A stretch of DNA of 45,560 nucleotides from Tomitella cavernea (GCF_016599145.1 NZ_JAENKO010000036.1:1-45560); one strand, 5' to 3'. Counted from the stretch's first letter, positions 33,042 to 41,915 are shown. Made by a program: numbers and translations. Notes: generated by a model from the sequence alone, not told the origin.

Positions 33042-33656
33042 TTACCCCGCAGCCACGAGCGGTCGCAGCGGGGTCCGGGTGAGCCCGCGCACCGCCGGCC
33101 GCAGGAGCCGGGCGACGACGAGCGCCACCACCAGACCGACGATCGCCCCGCCGACCAGGCCCGCAAGTACATCGTGCGGGTAGTGCGCGCCGACGTACAC
33201 CCGGGAGAAGCCGAGGACCAGGGCGACGACGGCGGCGACGATCCCCCACCGTTTCTCCACGAGGAACAGCCCCACCGCGGCGGCGGCCACGATGACCGAG
33301 TGGTTGCTGGGGAAGGCGTAGTCGTTCACCGGGTCGCAGCCGTCGAGTACGAGCGCCCGCGGGTAGACGTGGCAGGGGCGGGTCTCGTCGAAGACGGCCT
33401 TGACCAGGTCGCTGACGATGTAAGCGGCGACGGTGGCGACCGGCACGGCGAGTGCGGCCGCCATCGCCGCGGGGCCGCGGCGCCGGGCCCGCCACCAGGC
33501 GACGACCATGAGCAACGCGAAAATACCCAGGCCGATGTCGGTGAACGCGGTCATGAACCCGTGCAGCCAGCCGGTGTCGCGTGCGAAGTCGTTGACGTCC
33601 AGGTACAGCGAGCCGTCGATGGAGGCGCCGTCGAGGGCGGCGAGTACGGCGGTCAT
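33042..33656 (-). CDS. PAP2-family membrane phosphatase
   Basis: A 204-residue protein with about five membrane helices and the three phosphatase motifs KAVFDETRP (KxxxxxxRP), FPSNHSV (PSGH-like) and SRVYVGAHYPHD (SRx5Hx3D). Family members remove phosphate from phosphatidic acid, undecaprenyl pyrophosphate or related lipids at the membrane. A role in recycling of cell-wall lipid carrier would suit the neighbouring penicillin-binding protein, but this is inference. GTG/ATG choice: ATG 33656 begins the conserved N-terminus. Confidence 0.9.
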   Translation of the reverse strand: MTAVLAALDGASIDGSLYLDVNDFARDTGWLHGFMTAFTDIGLGIFALLMVVAWWRARRRGPAAMAAALAVPVATVAAYIVSDLVKAVFDETRPCHVYPRALVLDGCDPVNDYAFPSNHSVIVAAAAVGLFLVEKRWGIVAAVVALVLGFSRVYVGAHYPHDVLAGLVGGAIVGLVVALVVARLLRPAVRGLTRTPLRPLVAAG

Positions 33657-33886
33657 GCTGTGGGCTCCTGGTTCACGCGGGGATCCTTCGTCGGTCGGTC
33701 TGCGGGAGGGGCGTCGGCGCTCGTGCGGCCCGGGCCCGACCGCGTCGAGGGTACCGGCAGCGCGGGTGCGCGGCCCGCTCCGTGGCCGTAGTGAAGAGCG
33801 GGTCCTGGACGATTGCGCAACCGATGGTGACGCGGCTCACTTGCGCGGGGGTGCGGGTCTGGTGATACGTTTTTCAGGCAATCGGC

Positions 33887-33905
33887 AAAGGTGAGCCTTG
33901 CCTGG
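33887..33905. promoter_or_regulatory. IdeR/DtxR-like iron box upstream of efeU
   Basis: AAAGGTGAGCCTTGCCTGG matches the consensus TTAGGTTAGGCTAACCTAA at 11 of 19 positions, including AGGT and CCT. It ends 49 bases before the efeU start. Binding of iron-loaded IdeR would repress the operon when iron is plentiful. Confidence 0.65.
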
Positions 33906-33954
33906 TACGGCCTGCTCCTGCGTGGGGCGACCGATGAAACACGAAGGTCAACCC

Positions 33955-34917
33955 ATGCATGTTCTCGCCTCGGGCGCGGTCTTGGCAGCGGATTCCGCGG
34001 CCCCCGGCGTCTGGACACAATTGTTCGGCAGCGGCCTGATCGGCGTCCGGGAGGGCCTCGAGACCGGCATCATCGTGATGATCCTGGTCGCGTTCCTCGT
34101 GAAATCCGATCGCCGCGACGCGCTCAAGTGGGTGTGGCTGGGCGTGTCGGTCGCCGTTCTGCTGGTGTTGGGCCTGTTCGCGGGCATCCACTTCGGCACG
34201 TCCACCGTCACCGGCACCGCGGCCGAGCTGATCAGCGGCATCGCCTCGCTGGTGGCCGTCGCCATCGTCACGGCGATGGTGCTGTGGATGCGCACCGCCG
34301 CCGCGTCGATCTCCGGGCACCTGCGCGCCGGCCTGAGCCGCGCCCTGGACGTGGGCCCGCTGGCGGTGACGGCGCTGGCGTTCTTCGCGGTGGGCCGCGA
34401 GGGCGTGGAGACCGCGCTGCTGCTGGTGGGATATGCCGAGAACGCCGGCGGCAGCGCGTGGCCGCTGGTGGGACTGGTGGCCGGCGTCGCGGTGGCGGCC
34501 GCGCTCACGGTGGCGCTGTACTTCGGGGCGGTACGCATCAACTTCGCGCGGTTCTTCAAATACACCGGCGCCTTCCTCGTGCTGGTGGCCGCGGGAATCC
34601 TCGGTTACGGGGTGCGGGCGCTGCAGATCGGCGGGGTACTGCCGGGCGGTTCGACGATGGCGTTCGACTGGTCGGATTCGTTCGACGCATCCAGCTGGTA
34701 CGGCACCGTCCTGCAGGGCATCTTCAACTTCCGGCCCGACCCGACGGTGGCGCAGCTCGTCGTGTGGGTGGTCTACATCGTCATCGTGATGCCGCTGTTC
34801 CTGCGTCCGGTCAAGCCCAAGGCGTCTGCCCCTGCCCCGCAGGCAAAATCCGGACAAGCCCCGCAGGCGGAATCCGGACAAGCCCCGCAGGCGGCGGACG
34901 AGCCGCAGACCGCCTGA
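33955..34917 (+). CDS. efeU: FTR1-family iron permease EfeU
   Basis: A 320-residue membrane protein with seven helices. Two REGxE motifs that bind iron are visible: REGLETG (residue ~27) and REGVETA (residue ~149). EfeU imports ferrous/ferric iron delivered by EfeO and EfeB. The C-terminal ~30 residues are a Gln/Ala/Pro-rich tail built from a 24-bp tandem repeat. I take ATG 33955 (GAAGG upstream); ATG 33934 and GTG 33898 are also in frame. First gene of efeU-efeO-efeB, behind an IdeR-like box. Confidence 0.92.
   Translation: MHVLASGAVLAADSAAPGVWTQLFGSGLIGVREGLETGIIVMILVAFLVKSDRRDALKWVWLGVSVAVLLVLGLFAGIHFGTSTVTGTAAELISGIASLVAVAIVTAMVLWMRTAAASISGHLRAGLSRALDVGPLAVTALAFFAVGREGVETALLLVGYAENAGGSAWPLVGLVAGVAVAAALTVALYFGAVRINFARFFKYTGAFLVLVAAGILGYGVRALQIGGVLPGGSTMAFDWSDSFDASSWYGTVLQGIFNFRPDPTVAQLVVWVVYIVIVMPLFLRPVKPKASAPAPQAKSGQAPQAESGQAPQAADEPQTA
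34834..34895 (+). repeat. 24-bp coding tandem repeat in the EfeU tail
   Basis: Two full units (34834-34857, 34858-34881) and a partial third encode AKSGQAPQ/AESGQAPQ-like residues after the last membrane helix. Probably disordered and variable in length. Confidence 0.9.
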
Positions 34918-35016
34918 CGGCCCCGGCCCCGCGTCTCTGCACCAGCAACCCAGCCCCGGCATCCCAACACCGGCCGCCACCCGACCGTCCTGCCCGTTCA
35001 AGCAGAAGGATTCCGC

Positions 35017-36195
35017 ATGACCCGCAACGCCTCCGCCCGCCCGCCCGGCCGCAGGCCGCGGCGCCTGGCCGTCCCCGTCGTGGCGGGGCTCGTCGCGCTG
35101 AGCCCGCTGGCGCTGGCCGCGTGCACCGCCAAGTCCAGCGCGGACGCGGATGCGATCACGGTGAACGCCACCGATACCTCCTGCGAGCTGTCGGCCGACT
35201 CCGCACAGACCGGGCAGAGTACCTTCGAGATCACCAACAACGGGTCGAAGACCACCGAGTTCTACGTCTACGACGACGGCGACCGGGTGATGGGCGAGGT
35301 GGAGAACATCGGGCCGGGACTCACCCGTACCCTCATCGTCAACCTGCCGCAGCCGGGCGACTACGAGACCGCCTGCAAGCCGGGGATGGTCGGCGACGGC
35401 ATTCGCGGCGCGTTCACCGTGTCCGGCGAGGCACAGCAGCCCACCGGCAAGTCCGCCAAGCTCGTCGCGGCCGCCGAAGGCTACAAGCGGTACGTGCTCA
35501 GCCAGATCGAGGCGCTGCAGGAGACCGGGCAGCAGTTCGTCGACGCGATCAAGGCCGGCGACGTGGAATCGGCCAAGGCCCAGTATCCGCTGGTGCGCAC
35601 CTACTACGAGCGCATCGAGCCCATCGCCGAGTCGTTCCCCGACAACCTCGACCCGCGCATCGACCTGCGCGAGGCCGACCTGGCGGAAGGCCAGCAGTGG
35701 ACGGGCTTCCACCGCCTGGAGAAGGACCTGTGGGTGACCGGCCTGCAGCCGGACAGCGCCGCGATGGCCGATCAGCTCATGGCGGACCTCGACGAGCTCG
35801 CGGCAGGGGTCTCCGCATCGGACTTCACGGTGGACCCGCTGCAGGTCGCGGGCGGCGCACAAGGGTTGCTGGACGAGGTGGCGGCCACGAAGATCACCGG
35901 CGAGGAGGACGTCTTCAGCCACACCGACCTGTACGACTTCCAGGCGAACGTGGACGGTTCGCAGGCGGCGGTGGCGTCGCTGCGGCCCATCATCGACGAG
36001 CAGGACCCGCAGCTGGGTACGCAGATCGACCAGCGGTTCGACGACCTCGACGCGACGTTGGCGCAGTACCGCCAGGGCGACGGCTTCGTGTCGTATGAGC
36101 AGGTCACCGAGGAGCAGCGGCGAGATCTGTCGCACAAGATCGACGCGCTGTCCGCGGTGGTGAGTCAGGTGCAGGGAGTGGTTGCCAGTGCGTGA
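35017..36195 (+). CDS. efeO: Iron uptake lipoprotein EfeO (cupredoxin plus M75-type domain)
   Basis: A 392-residue lipoprotein: signal with lipobox LALAAC (C36), then a cupredoxin-like domain (residues ~45-135, with TSCELSADSAQTGQSTFEITNNG) and the EfeM/EfeO M75 helical domain with the metal motif HRLEKDLW (HxxEK) near residue 235. EfeO binds iron outside the cell and passes it to EfeU. It has AGAAGGA upstream of ATG 35017. It follows efeU by 99 bp and its stop overlaps the start of efeB, as expected of an EfeUOB operon. Confidence 0.93.
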   Translation: MTRNASARPPGRRPRRLAVPVVAGLVALSPLALAACTAKSSADADAITVNATDTSCELSADSAQTGQSTFEITNNGSKTTEFYVYDDGDRVMGEVENIGPGLTRTLIVNLPQPGDYETACKPGMVGDGIRGAFTVSGEAQQPTGKSAKLVAAAEGYKRYVLSQIEALQETGQQFVDAIKAGDVESAKAQYPLVRTYYERIEPIAESFPDNLDPRIDLREADLAEGQQWTGFHRLEKDLWVTGLQPDSAAMADQLMADLDELAAGVSASDFTVDPLQVAGGAQGLLDEVAATKITGEEDVFSHTDLYDFQANVDGSQAAVASLRPIIDEQDPQLGTQIDQRFDDLDATLAQYRQGDGFVSYEQVTEEQRRDLSHKIDALSAVVSQVQGVVASA

Positions 36196-37534
36196 GCAGG
36201 ATGCCGACGGTACGGGTCCACGGGGCGGTACCGGCCCGGAGGGGGGCTCCGCCCCCGAGGACGCGCCGCGCCGCGGGTTCTCCCGGCGGTCGCTGTTCGG
36301 GCTCGCCGGCGCGGGCGTCGTCGTGGGTGCTGCGGCCGGCGGGGCCGTCGGCCGGGCGACCGCGCCGGACAACAGCGCGATGGCGGGCACCGTCCCGTTT
36401 CGCGGCGCCCACCAGGCGGGCATCGTCACCGCCGCGCAGGACCGGATGCATTTCGTCGCGTTCGACGTGATCACGGACTCGCGCGAGAAGTTGGTGTCGC
36501 TGCTCAAGACCTGGACGTCGATGGCCGAGCGCATGTCGCAGGGGTTGCAGGCGACACAGGACGGGGCCACGGGCTCCGGGGAGTACTCGCCGCCGGACGA
36601 CACCGGCGAGGCGCTCGGCCTGGACCCGTCGCAGCTGACGATCACGATCGGCTTCGGGCCGGGACTGTTCGCCGGTGCGCCGGTCACGCCCGCCGAGGGA
36701 GAGGGCCGGTTCGGCATCGCGGCGCGCAAGCCGGCGGCGCTCGAGCAGATGCCGCGGTTCATGCTCGACGCCCTCGACCCCGCACGCAGCGAGGGCGACC
36801 TATGCATCCAGGCCTGCGCCAACGACCCGCAGGTGGCGGTGCACGCGGTGCGCAACCTGGCCCGCGTGGGGTTCGGCGTGGTGGCCGTGCGCTGGTCGCA
36901 GCTGGGCTTCGGCCGCACCTCGTCGACCTCCACGGGGCAAGAGACGCCGCGCAACCTGTTCGGATTCAAAGACGGCACCCGCAACATCAAGGCCGAGGAC
37001 ACCGACGCCGTCGACCGGTTCATCTGGGTGGACGGCGCCGACGACCAGCCGTGGATGGCGGGCGGGTCCTACCTTGTGGCCCGGCGCATCCGCATGCGCA
37101 TCGAGCCGTGGGACCGCACCACGCTGCACGAGCAGGAGCGGGTGTTCGGGCGGGATAAGGGCTCGGGCGCGCCGCTGGGCCAGGACGACGAGTTCGACCC
37201 GTTGGACCTGCAGTCGAAGGGGCCGAACGGGCTGTTGATCGACGAGGACGCGCATGTGCGGCTGGCCTCGGCCGAGCAGAACGGCGGCATCCGGATCCTG
37301 CGCCGCGGCTACAATTTCACCGACGGATCGGACGGACTGGGGCATCTGGACGCGGGGTTGTTCTTCATCGCCTACTGCCGCGACCCGCAGAAGCAGTTCG
37401 TGCCATTGCAGGACGCGCTGTCGCGCAACGACCTGCTCAACGAGTACATCTCCCACGTCGGCTCGGCCGTGTTCGCCGTGCCGCCGGGGGTCTCGTCCGG
37501 CGACGACTACTGGGGTTCGGGGCTGTTCGCCTAG
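36188..37534 (+). CDS. efeB: Dye-decolorising peroxidase EfeB (deferrochelatase)
   Basis: A 448-residue Tat-exported haem peroxidase. The twin-arginine signal RRGFSRRSLFGLAGAG is followed by a DyP domain with the distal-pocket motif GFKDGTRN (GxxDG) and RRIRMRIEPWDRT. In EfeUOB it oxidises Fe(II) or releases iron from haem to feed EfeO/EfeU. I choose GTG 36188 (with GGGAG nine bases upstream); TTG 36182 is an alternative. It overlaps the efeO stop at 36193-36195 by eight bases. Confidence 0.92.
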   Translation: MREQDADGTGPRGGTGPEGGSAPEDAPRRGFSRRSLFGLAGAGVVVGAAAGGAVGRATAPDNSAMAGTVPFRGAHQAGIVTAAQDRMHFVAFDVITDSREKLVSLLKTWTSMAERMSQGLQATQDGATGSGEYSPPDDTGEALGLDPSQLTITIGFGPGLFAGAPVTPAEGEGRFGIAARKPAALEQMPRFMLDALDPARSEGDLCIQACANDPQVAVHAVRNLARVGFGVVAVRWSQLGFGRTSSTSTGQETPRNLFGFKDGTRNIKAEDTDAVDRFIWVDGADDQPWMAGGSYLVARRIRMRIEPWDRTTLHEQERVFGRDKGSGAPLGQDDEFDPLDLQSKGPNGLLIDEDAHVRLASAEQNGGIRILRRGYNFTDGSDGLGHLDAGLFFIAYCRDPQKQFVPLQDALSRNDLLNEYISHVGSAVFAVPPGVSSGDDYWGSGLFA

Positions 37535-37634
37535 TTGCACTGCTGTGTGGTCCCGCCTCCCGGGCCGAGGTTCCGCATGGAATGCGGTCGGCGGACGGAG
37601 AATGGCCGTGTCGTCATCGCCGAACCCGATGCCC

Positions 37635-37653
37635 TAAGGTGAGGCTTACCTCA
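37635..37653. promoter_or_regulatory. Strong IdeR/DtxR iron box
   Basis: TAAGGTGAGGCTTACCTCA matches the consensus TTAGGTTAGGCTAACCTAA at 15 of 19 positions. It lies 20 bases before the mini-ORF at 37673 and 160 bases before the siderophore-interacting protein gene, so both should be repressed by iron-loaded IdeR. Confidence 0.88.
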
Positions 37654-37672
37654 ACGGTTTGGGAGAGTTCCT

Positions 37673-37807
37673 GTGCCCGGCACGTCGGGACGGCCGCGGC
37701 GGTGCATCGTGCCGGCAGTGATGACACCGGCAGCATCCGTGTTCGCGGCGTGTGCCTCCGGTTCCGGTACGCCGGTTCCGGAACCGGCGATGACATTGAA
37801 GGAGTGA
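37673..37807 (+). CDS. 44-codon lipoprotein-signal-like mini-ORF between iron box and SIP gene
   Basis: GTG 37673 follows GGGAG with ideal spacing; TGA ends at 37807, five bases before the SIP ATG and inside its AAGGAG. The product has a basic start (GRPRRC), a hydrophobic stretch and a near-lipobox SVFAACASGSG, then an acidic Pro-rich end. That is the look of a siderophore-binding lipoprotein's N-terminus. It may be the remnant of a deleted lipoprotein gene, or a leader peptide that couples translation to the SIP gene. Iron regulation is implied by the box 20 bases upstream. Confidence 0.55.
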   Translation: MPGTSGRPRRCIVPAVMTPAASVFAACASGSGTPVPEPAMTLKE

Positions 37808-37812
37808 GACCC

Positions 37813-38625
37813 ATGTACGGAGAAGTCACCAGCATTGAGACGCTGACGCCGCACCTGATGCGGGTGGTGCTCGGGGGCGAGGGGCTCGCCGGGTTCGACG
37901 CGTCCGAACACGCCGACGCTTACGTCAACTGCTTCTTCCTCCCGGCCTCGGCGCCGTACGGCGTCCCGTTCGACGACGCGGAGGTGCGCGCGCTGCCGCG
38001 GGAGCAACGGCCGTTCCCGCGCAGGATCACGGTCCGCAGGTGGGATGAGGCGCGGCGCGAGCTCACGCTCGACATCGCGGTCCACGGCGACGAGGGTTAT
38101 GCGGGCCGCTGGGCCGTCGCCGCCCGGCCCGGCGACAGGCTGCAGATGCGCGGTCCGGCCGGCGGGTACCGGCCCGACGCGGACGCGGACGCCTACCTGT
38201 TCGTCGGCGACGAGAGTGCGCTTCCCGCGATCGCGGCCTGCGCGGAGGCCGTGCCGGCGGGCCGCCCGGTCCGGGTGGTCGCCGAAGTCCACGACGCCGG
38301 CGACGAGATCACGCTGTACTCCCCGGGCGAGCTGCGGGTGACCTGGGTGCACCGTGCCGGGGCGGCCGACCCGGAGCGCCTGCTGGCCGACGCAGTCGAC
38401 GCCCTGCCGCCGGCCACGGGAGTGGTGAGCGCCTTCGCGCACGGCGAGGCGGCCTCCGCGCGCGCCGTGCGGCGGGTGCTGTTGTCCGGCGGGCACGTCG
38501 ATCCCGACCGGCTGTCGTGCTCGCCCTACTGGCGGCGCGGCCACGACGATGAGCAGTGGCGCGCCGTCAAAGGCGCCTGGGTGCGCGACGTCGCGGCGGA
38601 GACTTTTCCGGCCCACGCGTCCTGA
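37813..38625 (+). CDS. Siderophore-interacting protein (ferric-siderophore reductase, SIP family)
   Basis: A 270-residue cytosolic FAD/NAD(P)H reductase of the SIP family, which frees iron from imported siderophores. Markers are PFPRRITVRRWDEARRELTLDIAVHG (FAD-binding RxxT pattern with following strands), GYAGRWAVAARPGDRLQMRGPAGGY, and GDESALPAIAACAEAVPAG in the nucleotide domain; the C-terminal YWRRGHDDEQW is also typical. ATG 37813 has AAGGAG and is preferred to the longer frame. It is under the iron box at 37635. No siderophore ABC transporter is present, although the mini-ORF may be its trace. Confidence 0.92.
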   Translation: MYGEVTSIETLTPHLMRVVLGGEGLAGFDASEHADAYVNCFFLPASAPYGVPFDDAEVRALPREQRPFPRRITVRRWDEARRELTLDIAVHGDEGYAGRWAVAARPGDRLQMRGPAGGYRPDADADAYLFVGDESALPAIAACAEAVPAGRPVRVVAEVHDAGDEITLYSPGELRVTWVHRAGAADPERLLADAVDALPPATGVVSAFAHGEAASARAVRRVLLSGGHVDPDRLSCSPYWRRGHDDEQWRAVKGAWVRDVAAETFPAHAS

Positions 38626-38638
38626 CCCGGGCGCCGGA

Positions 38639-40075
38639 TCACGGCCGGGCCCGCCACCACTGTGTCGCGTCCTGGTAGGCGCGCGCCGCGGTGAGAACCA
38701 GGCGGTCGCCGTGGCGCGGGCCGACGATCTGCATGCCGACGGGCAGCCGATCCGCTGTGAATCCGCACGGCACCGAGGCGGCCGGCTGTTGGGTCATGTT
38801 GAACGGATAGGAGTACTGGCACCAGGTCGGCCAGTGTTCGCCCTGCCAGCCGGGCGGCACCTCCAGGCCGGCCTCGAATGGAGGTATCGGCATCGACGGG
38901 GTGATGAGCAGGTCGTAGGTCTCGTGGAACGCCCCCATGCGTACGCCCATGTTCATGCGAACTTCCATTGCGTCGAGGTAGTTCTGCGCGCTGTAGTCGA
39001 GGCCCTGCTCGCACACCTTCCGCAGCGCGGGTTCCATCAGGTCGCGCTGCCGGTCGGTGAGGTGGGCGGTGGCCTTGGCGGCGCCCGAGTACCAGAGGCA
39101 TTCGAAGTGCCGCAGCGGGTCCTCGAAGCCGGGGTCGGTGCGCTCGACGCGGGCCCCGAGCGATTCGAGCACATCGACGGCCTTGTCCACTACGCTGCCC
39201 ACCTCGTCGTCGAGCGGAGCGAAGCCGAGGGTGCGGCTGAAGGCGACGCGCAACCCGTCGAGCGCACGCAGGCCGGTCGCCGTTTCCTGCTGGTCGTGGC
39301 TGTACGGCCGGGTGGGGGTGGCCAGCGCGGACCAGTCGCGCGAGTCGAAGCCGGTGATCACGTCCATGAGCAGTGCCGCGTCCTCGACGGTGCGGGTGAT
39401 CGGCCCGACGTGGGCGAGGGTGCCGAACGGGCTCGGCGGATACATGGGGACCGTGCCGTAGGTGGGTTTGAATCCGACGACGCCGCAGAAGCTTCCGGGG
39501 ATGCGCACCGATCCCCCGCCGTCGGTGCCGATGGCGAGCGGGCCCATCCCGGCGGAGACGGCGGCCGCGGCACCGCCGCTGGACCCGCCGCTGGTGCGGG
39601 ACGTGTCCCAAGGCGTGCGGGTGGCGCCGTGCAGTGGGCTGTCGGTGACGCCCTTCCATGCGAGCTCGGGCGTGGTGGTCTTGCCCGGGCACACCGCGCC
39701 CGCCGCCCGCAATCGTGCGACGGCGGGGGCGTCCTCGGTCCAGGGGCCCGCCGGGTCGATGGTGCGCGAGCCGCGCAGCGTGGGCCAGCCGTCGGTGAGG
39801 AAGATGTCCTTGATGGAGGTGGGGACGCCGTCGATGCCGCTGAGTGGCCTGCCCGACATCCACCGCCGCTCGGAGTCGGCCGCCGCCGCCAGTGCGTGCT
39901 CCTCGTCGATCAGGCAGTAGGCGTTGAGCGCCTCGTCCTTGTCGGCGATGCGCCGCAGCACGGCCCGGATTGCGTCGACGGGCGAGACGTCGCGGCACCG
40001 GAACGCGCCGACCAGCTCGGCGGCGGTCCAGTCGGCCAGGTCGGCCGGACGTGCGCCCGGTGAGTTCGGATCCAT
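38639..40075 (-). CDS. Amidase (amidase-signature family)
   Basis: A 478-residue amidase. The Ser-cisSer-Lys triad is clear: Lys in TSIKDIF, Ser in GGSSGGAAAAV and the nucleophile in DGGGSVRIP; the Gly/Ser core runs into FCGVVGFKPTYG. It hydrolyses amides to acid plus ammonia or amine; substrate unknown. ATG 40075 has AGGAGG five bases upstream. It is the last gene of the aminotransferase-GntR-hydroxyacid dehydrogenase group, 39 bp behind the dehydrogenase. Confidence 0.93.
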   Translation of the reverse strand: MDPNSPGARPADLADWTAAELVGAFRCRDVSPVDAIRAVLRRIADKDEALNAYCLIDEEHALAAAADSERRWMSGRPLSGIDGVPTSIKDIFLTDGWPTLRGSRTIDPAGPWTEDAPAVARLRAAGAVCPGKTTTPELAWKGVTDSPLHGATRTPWDTSRTSGGSSGGAAAAVSAGMGPLAIGTDGGGSVRIPGSFCGVVGFKPTYGTVPMYPPSPFGTLAHVGPITRTVEDAALLMDVITGFDSRDWSALATPTRPYSHDQQETATGLRALDGLRVAFSRTLGFAPLDDEVGSVVDKAVDVLESLGARVERTDPGFEDPLRHFECLWYSGAAKATAHLTDRQRDLMEPALRKVCEQGLDYSAQNYLDAMEVRMNMGVRMGAFHETYDLLITPSMPIPPFEAGLEVPPGWQGEHWPTWCQYSYPFNMTQQPAASVPCGFTADRLPVGMQIVGPRHGDRLVLTAARAYQDATQWWRARP

Positions 40076-40114
40076 GGTTTCCTCCTGTGTTGCCGCCTGC
40101 GACTGGTGCGGTGT

Positions 40115-41143
40115 CTACCGGCGCACGTATCCGCGGTGCTTGTCGACGATGTTGTGCAGTTCGGCGGGACCTGACGCGTGGACGTACCGCTCGAAGTTGT
40201 CGACGAAGATCTCGGCGAGCCGGTCTCGCCAGCCGGTCGCGTCTCCACTCATGTGCGCGGTGAGAAGGGCCGTATCGATAGACCACAGGGGATGGTCGGC
40301 GGGCAGGGGCTCGGTTTCGAACACGTCGAGGGCGGCCCCGGCGATGCCCAGGCCGGCATCGTCCCCGGTGGAGCCGCTTTGCCCGCCATCGCCCTGCATG
40401 CCTTTGCGCAGCGCGGCCACAAGGTCGTCGGTGACGACGAGCTCGCCGCGCGCGATGTTGACCAGCCGCGCCCGCGGCGGCAATGCGCGAAGGACGTTCG
40501 CGTCGACGAGCCCGCGGGTCTGCTCGGTCAGCGGCGCGGCAAGCACCAGGTAGTCGACGTCGCCGACCACCGCGGCGAGGTCGCCGCTGGCGTGGACGGT
40601 ACCGAAGTCGTCGTCGCCGTCGCGGGCGGTGCGTCCCACCCCCGTGACGCGCATGCCGACGGCTCGCAGCAGCCGGGCGACCTCGCGACCGATGGCCCCG
40701 GTGCCGACGACCATCGCGTGGGCGCCGTCGATGCGCTCGGTTTCGCGGTGCTGCCACCGCGAACGGGATTGGAGTTCCAGCGACCGGGGCAGATCTTTGG
40801 CGAAGGCGAGGATCGCGCCGAGGACGAACTCGGCGATGGGCCGGTCGAAGACGCCCTGCGAGTTGGTCACCGTCACGTCGGAGGCGGCCAGGTCGTCGAA
40901 CAGCAGCGTGTCGACCCCGGCCGCGGCGATATGCACCCAGCGCAGTGCGTCGGCATGCGGCCAGGCGTCCTGCAGGGCGCCGGAGAAGAAGTCCCACATG
41001 AGGAGCACATCGGCGCCCGCCAGGTCGCGGCCCAGATTCGCCGCAGTGGTGTAGCGGACGTCGGCGGCCGCCTCGACGCGGGGGAACCGGCGGGGGGAGT
41101 CGTCGGATTCGAGGACGACGACGGTGGGCTGGGCGGGGCTCAT
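40115..41143 (-). CDS. D-2-hydroxyacid dehydrogenase family protein
   Basis: A 342-residue NAD(P)-dependent dehydrogenase. The nucleotide motif GTGAIGREVARLL (GxGxxG) lies near residue 146. Catalytic Arg is in NIARGE, Glu in DVFETEPLP and His in LTAHMSG, the normal R-E-H set of this family. A flexible insert (GDGGQSGSTGDD) of about 12 residues sits after RKGMQ. It reduces a 2-oxo acid to a D-2-hydroxy acid, or the reverse. The ATG at 41143 overlaps the GntR stop by four bases. The true substrate (glyoxylate, hydroxypyruvate or a longer 2-oxo acid) is not readable. Confidence 0.92.
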   Translation of the reverse strand: MSPAQPTVVVLESDDSPRRFPRVEAAADVRYTTAANLGRDLAGADVLLMWDFFSGALQDAWPHADALRWVHIAAAGVDTLLFDDLAASDVTVTNSQGVFDRPIAEFVLGAILAFAKDLPRSLELQSRSRWQHRETERIDGAHAMVVGTGAIGREVARLLRAVGMRVTGVGRTARDGDDDFGTVHASGDLAAVVGDVDYLVLAAPLTEQTRGLVDANVLRALPPRARLVNIARGELVVTDDLVAALRKGMQGDGGQSGSTGDDAGLGIAGAALDVFETEPLPADHPLWSIDTALLTAHMSGDATGWRDRLAEIFVDNFERYVHASGPAELHNIVDKHRGYVRR

Positions 41144-41913
41144 GGGGTGTGCTCACTCCTTGAAGTGTCGGGTCGTGCTGCGCTGGGCCGTGCCGCATCA
41201 GTGTCGTCCGGCCGGGCGGCGCGGTCGCGCATCAGCCGTTGCAGGTCGTCGACGGCGGTGGACAGGTGCGCGCGGATGGCGGTCTGCAACGCCGCAGCCT
41301 CGCCGGCCTCGAGTAGATCCGTCAGGCGGTGGTGCTCTTGGGGCAGGTCCTGCGGGCGCAGGTAGGCGCGCTCGAGGTCGAGCATGCAGATGCGGGTCTC
41401 CGCGGCGAGGGTCGCGTAGGTGCGGGTCAGGCGGCTGTTGCCGGTGCGCGCCACCAGGGTGGAATGGAACTGGAGGTCGGCTCGGGCGACGGAGGGCCAG
41501 TCGCCGGAACGGACGTGCCCGGGCATCCGTCCGATGATCGCGCGGAGCCGGGCGGCGACGGCCGCGCGTTCCGGGTCGGGCCGGCCGGCCAGGTCGTCGG
41601 CGGCGGCGAGCTCCACTGCCGCACGTGCCGAATAGATTTCGGCGACATCGCGGGGGGTGAGCTCGACGACGAACATGCCGCGGTTGCGGCGGCTCACGAC
41701 GAGTCCTTCCTGGGCGAGCCGCTGGAGGGCCTCGCGCACCGGCCCGCGTGACACTTGAAGCCCGCCCGCCAGGGACGCCTCCCCCACCTGCTCGCCGGGC
41801 CGGAAGGCGCCCTCGACGATGAGCTCGCGCAGCTGGTCGGCGATGAGTGCGGCGGTCTGCGGCCCGGTGAGCGGGGTGAGTCCCGCGGGGACGCGACCGG
41901 CCGCGGTCGCCAC
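41140..41913 (-). CDS. GntR-family regulator, FadR/FCD subfamily
   Basis: A 257-residue regulator. The winged helix (QVGEASLAGGLQVSRGPVREALQRLAQEGLVV) is followed by an all-helical FCD effector domain with metal-ligand-type residues (DLQFHSTLVARTGN, EHHRLTDLLEAG). FCD members respond to carboxylic acids. GTG 41913 is preferred because GGAGGAG precedes it and the aminotransferase stop lies between. It is embedded in the operon between aminotransferase and dehydrogenase, with ATGA coupling to the latter. The palindrome at 43202-43215 is its probable site. Confidence 0.92.
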   Translation of the reverse strand: MATAAGRVPAGLTPLTGPQTAALIADQLRELIVEGAFRPGEQVGEASLAGGLQVSRGPVREALQRLAQEGLVVSRRNRGMFVVELTPRDVAEIYSARAAVELAAADDLAGRPDPERAAVAARLRAIIGRMPGHVRSGDWPSVARADLQFHSTLVARTGNSRLTRTYATLAAETRICMLDLERAYLRPQDLPQEHHRLTDLLEAGEAAALQTAIRAHLSTAVDDLQRLMRDRAARPDDTDAARPSAARPDTSRSEHTP

Positions 41914-41915
41914 CG

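Noticed and set aside
33874-37023. A 1049-codon open frame on the minus strand opposite efeUOB
   Set aside because: It is antisense to three well-recognised genes, has repetitive His/Arg/Gln-rich sequence typical of a shadow in high-GC DNA, and shows no domain.
37572-37589. CCGCAT-GGA-ATGCGG hairpin behind efeB as a terminator
   Set aside because: The stem is only six base pairs and no T-run follows; it may be chance in this GC-rich sequence.
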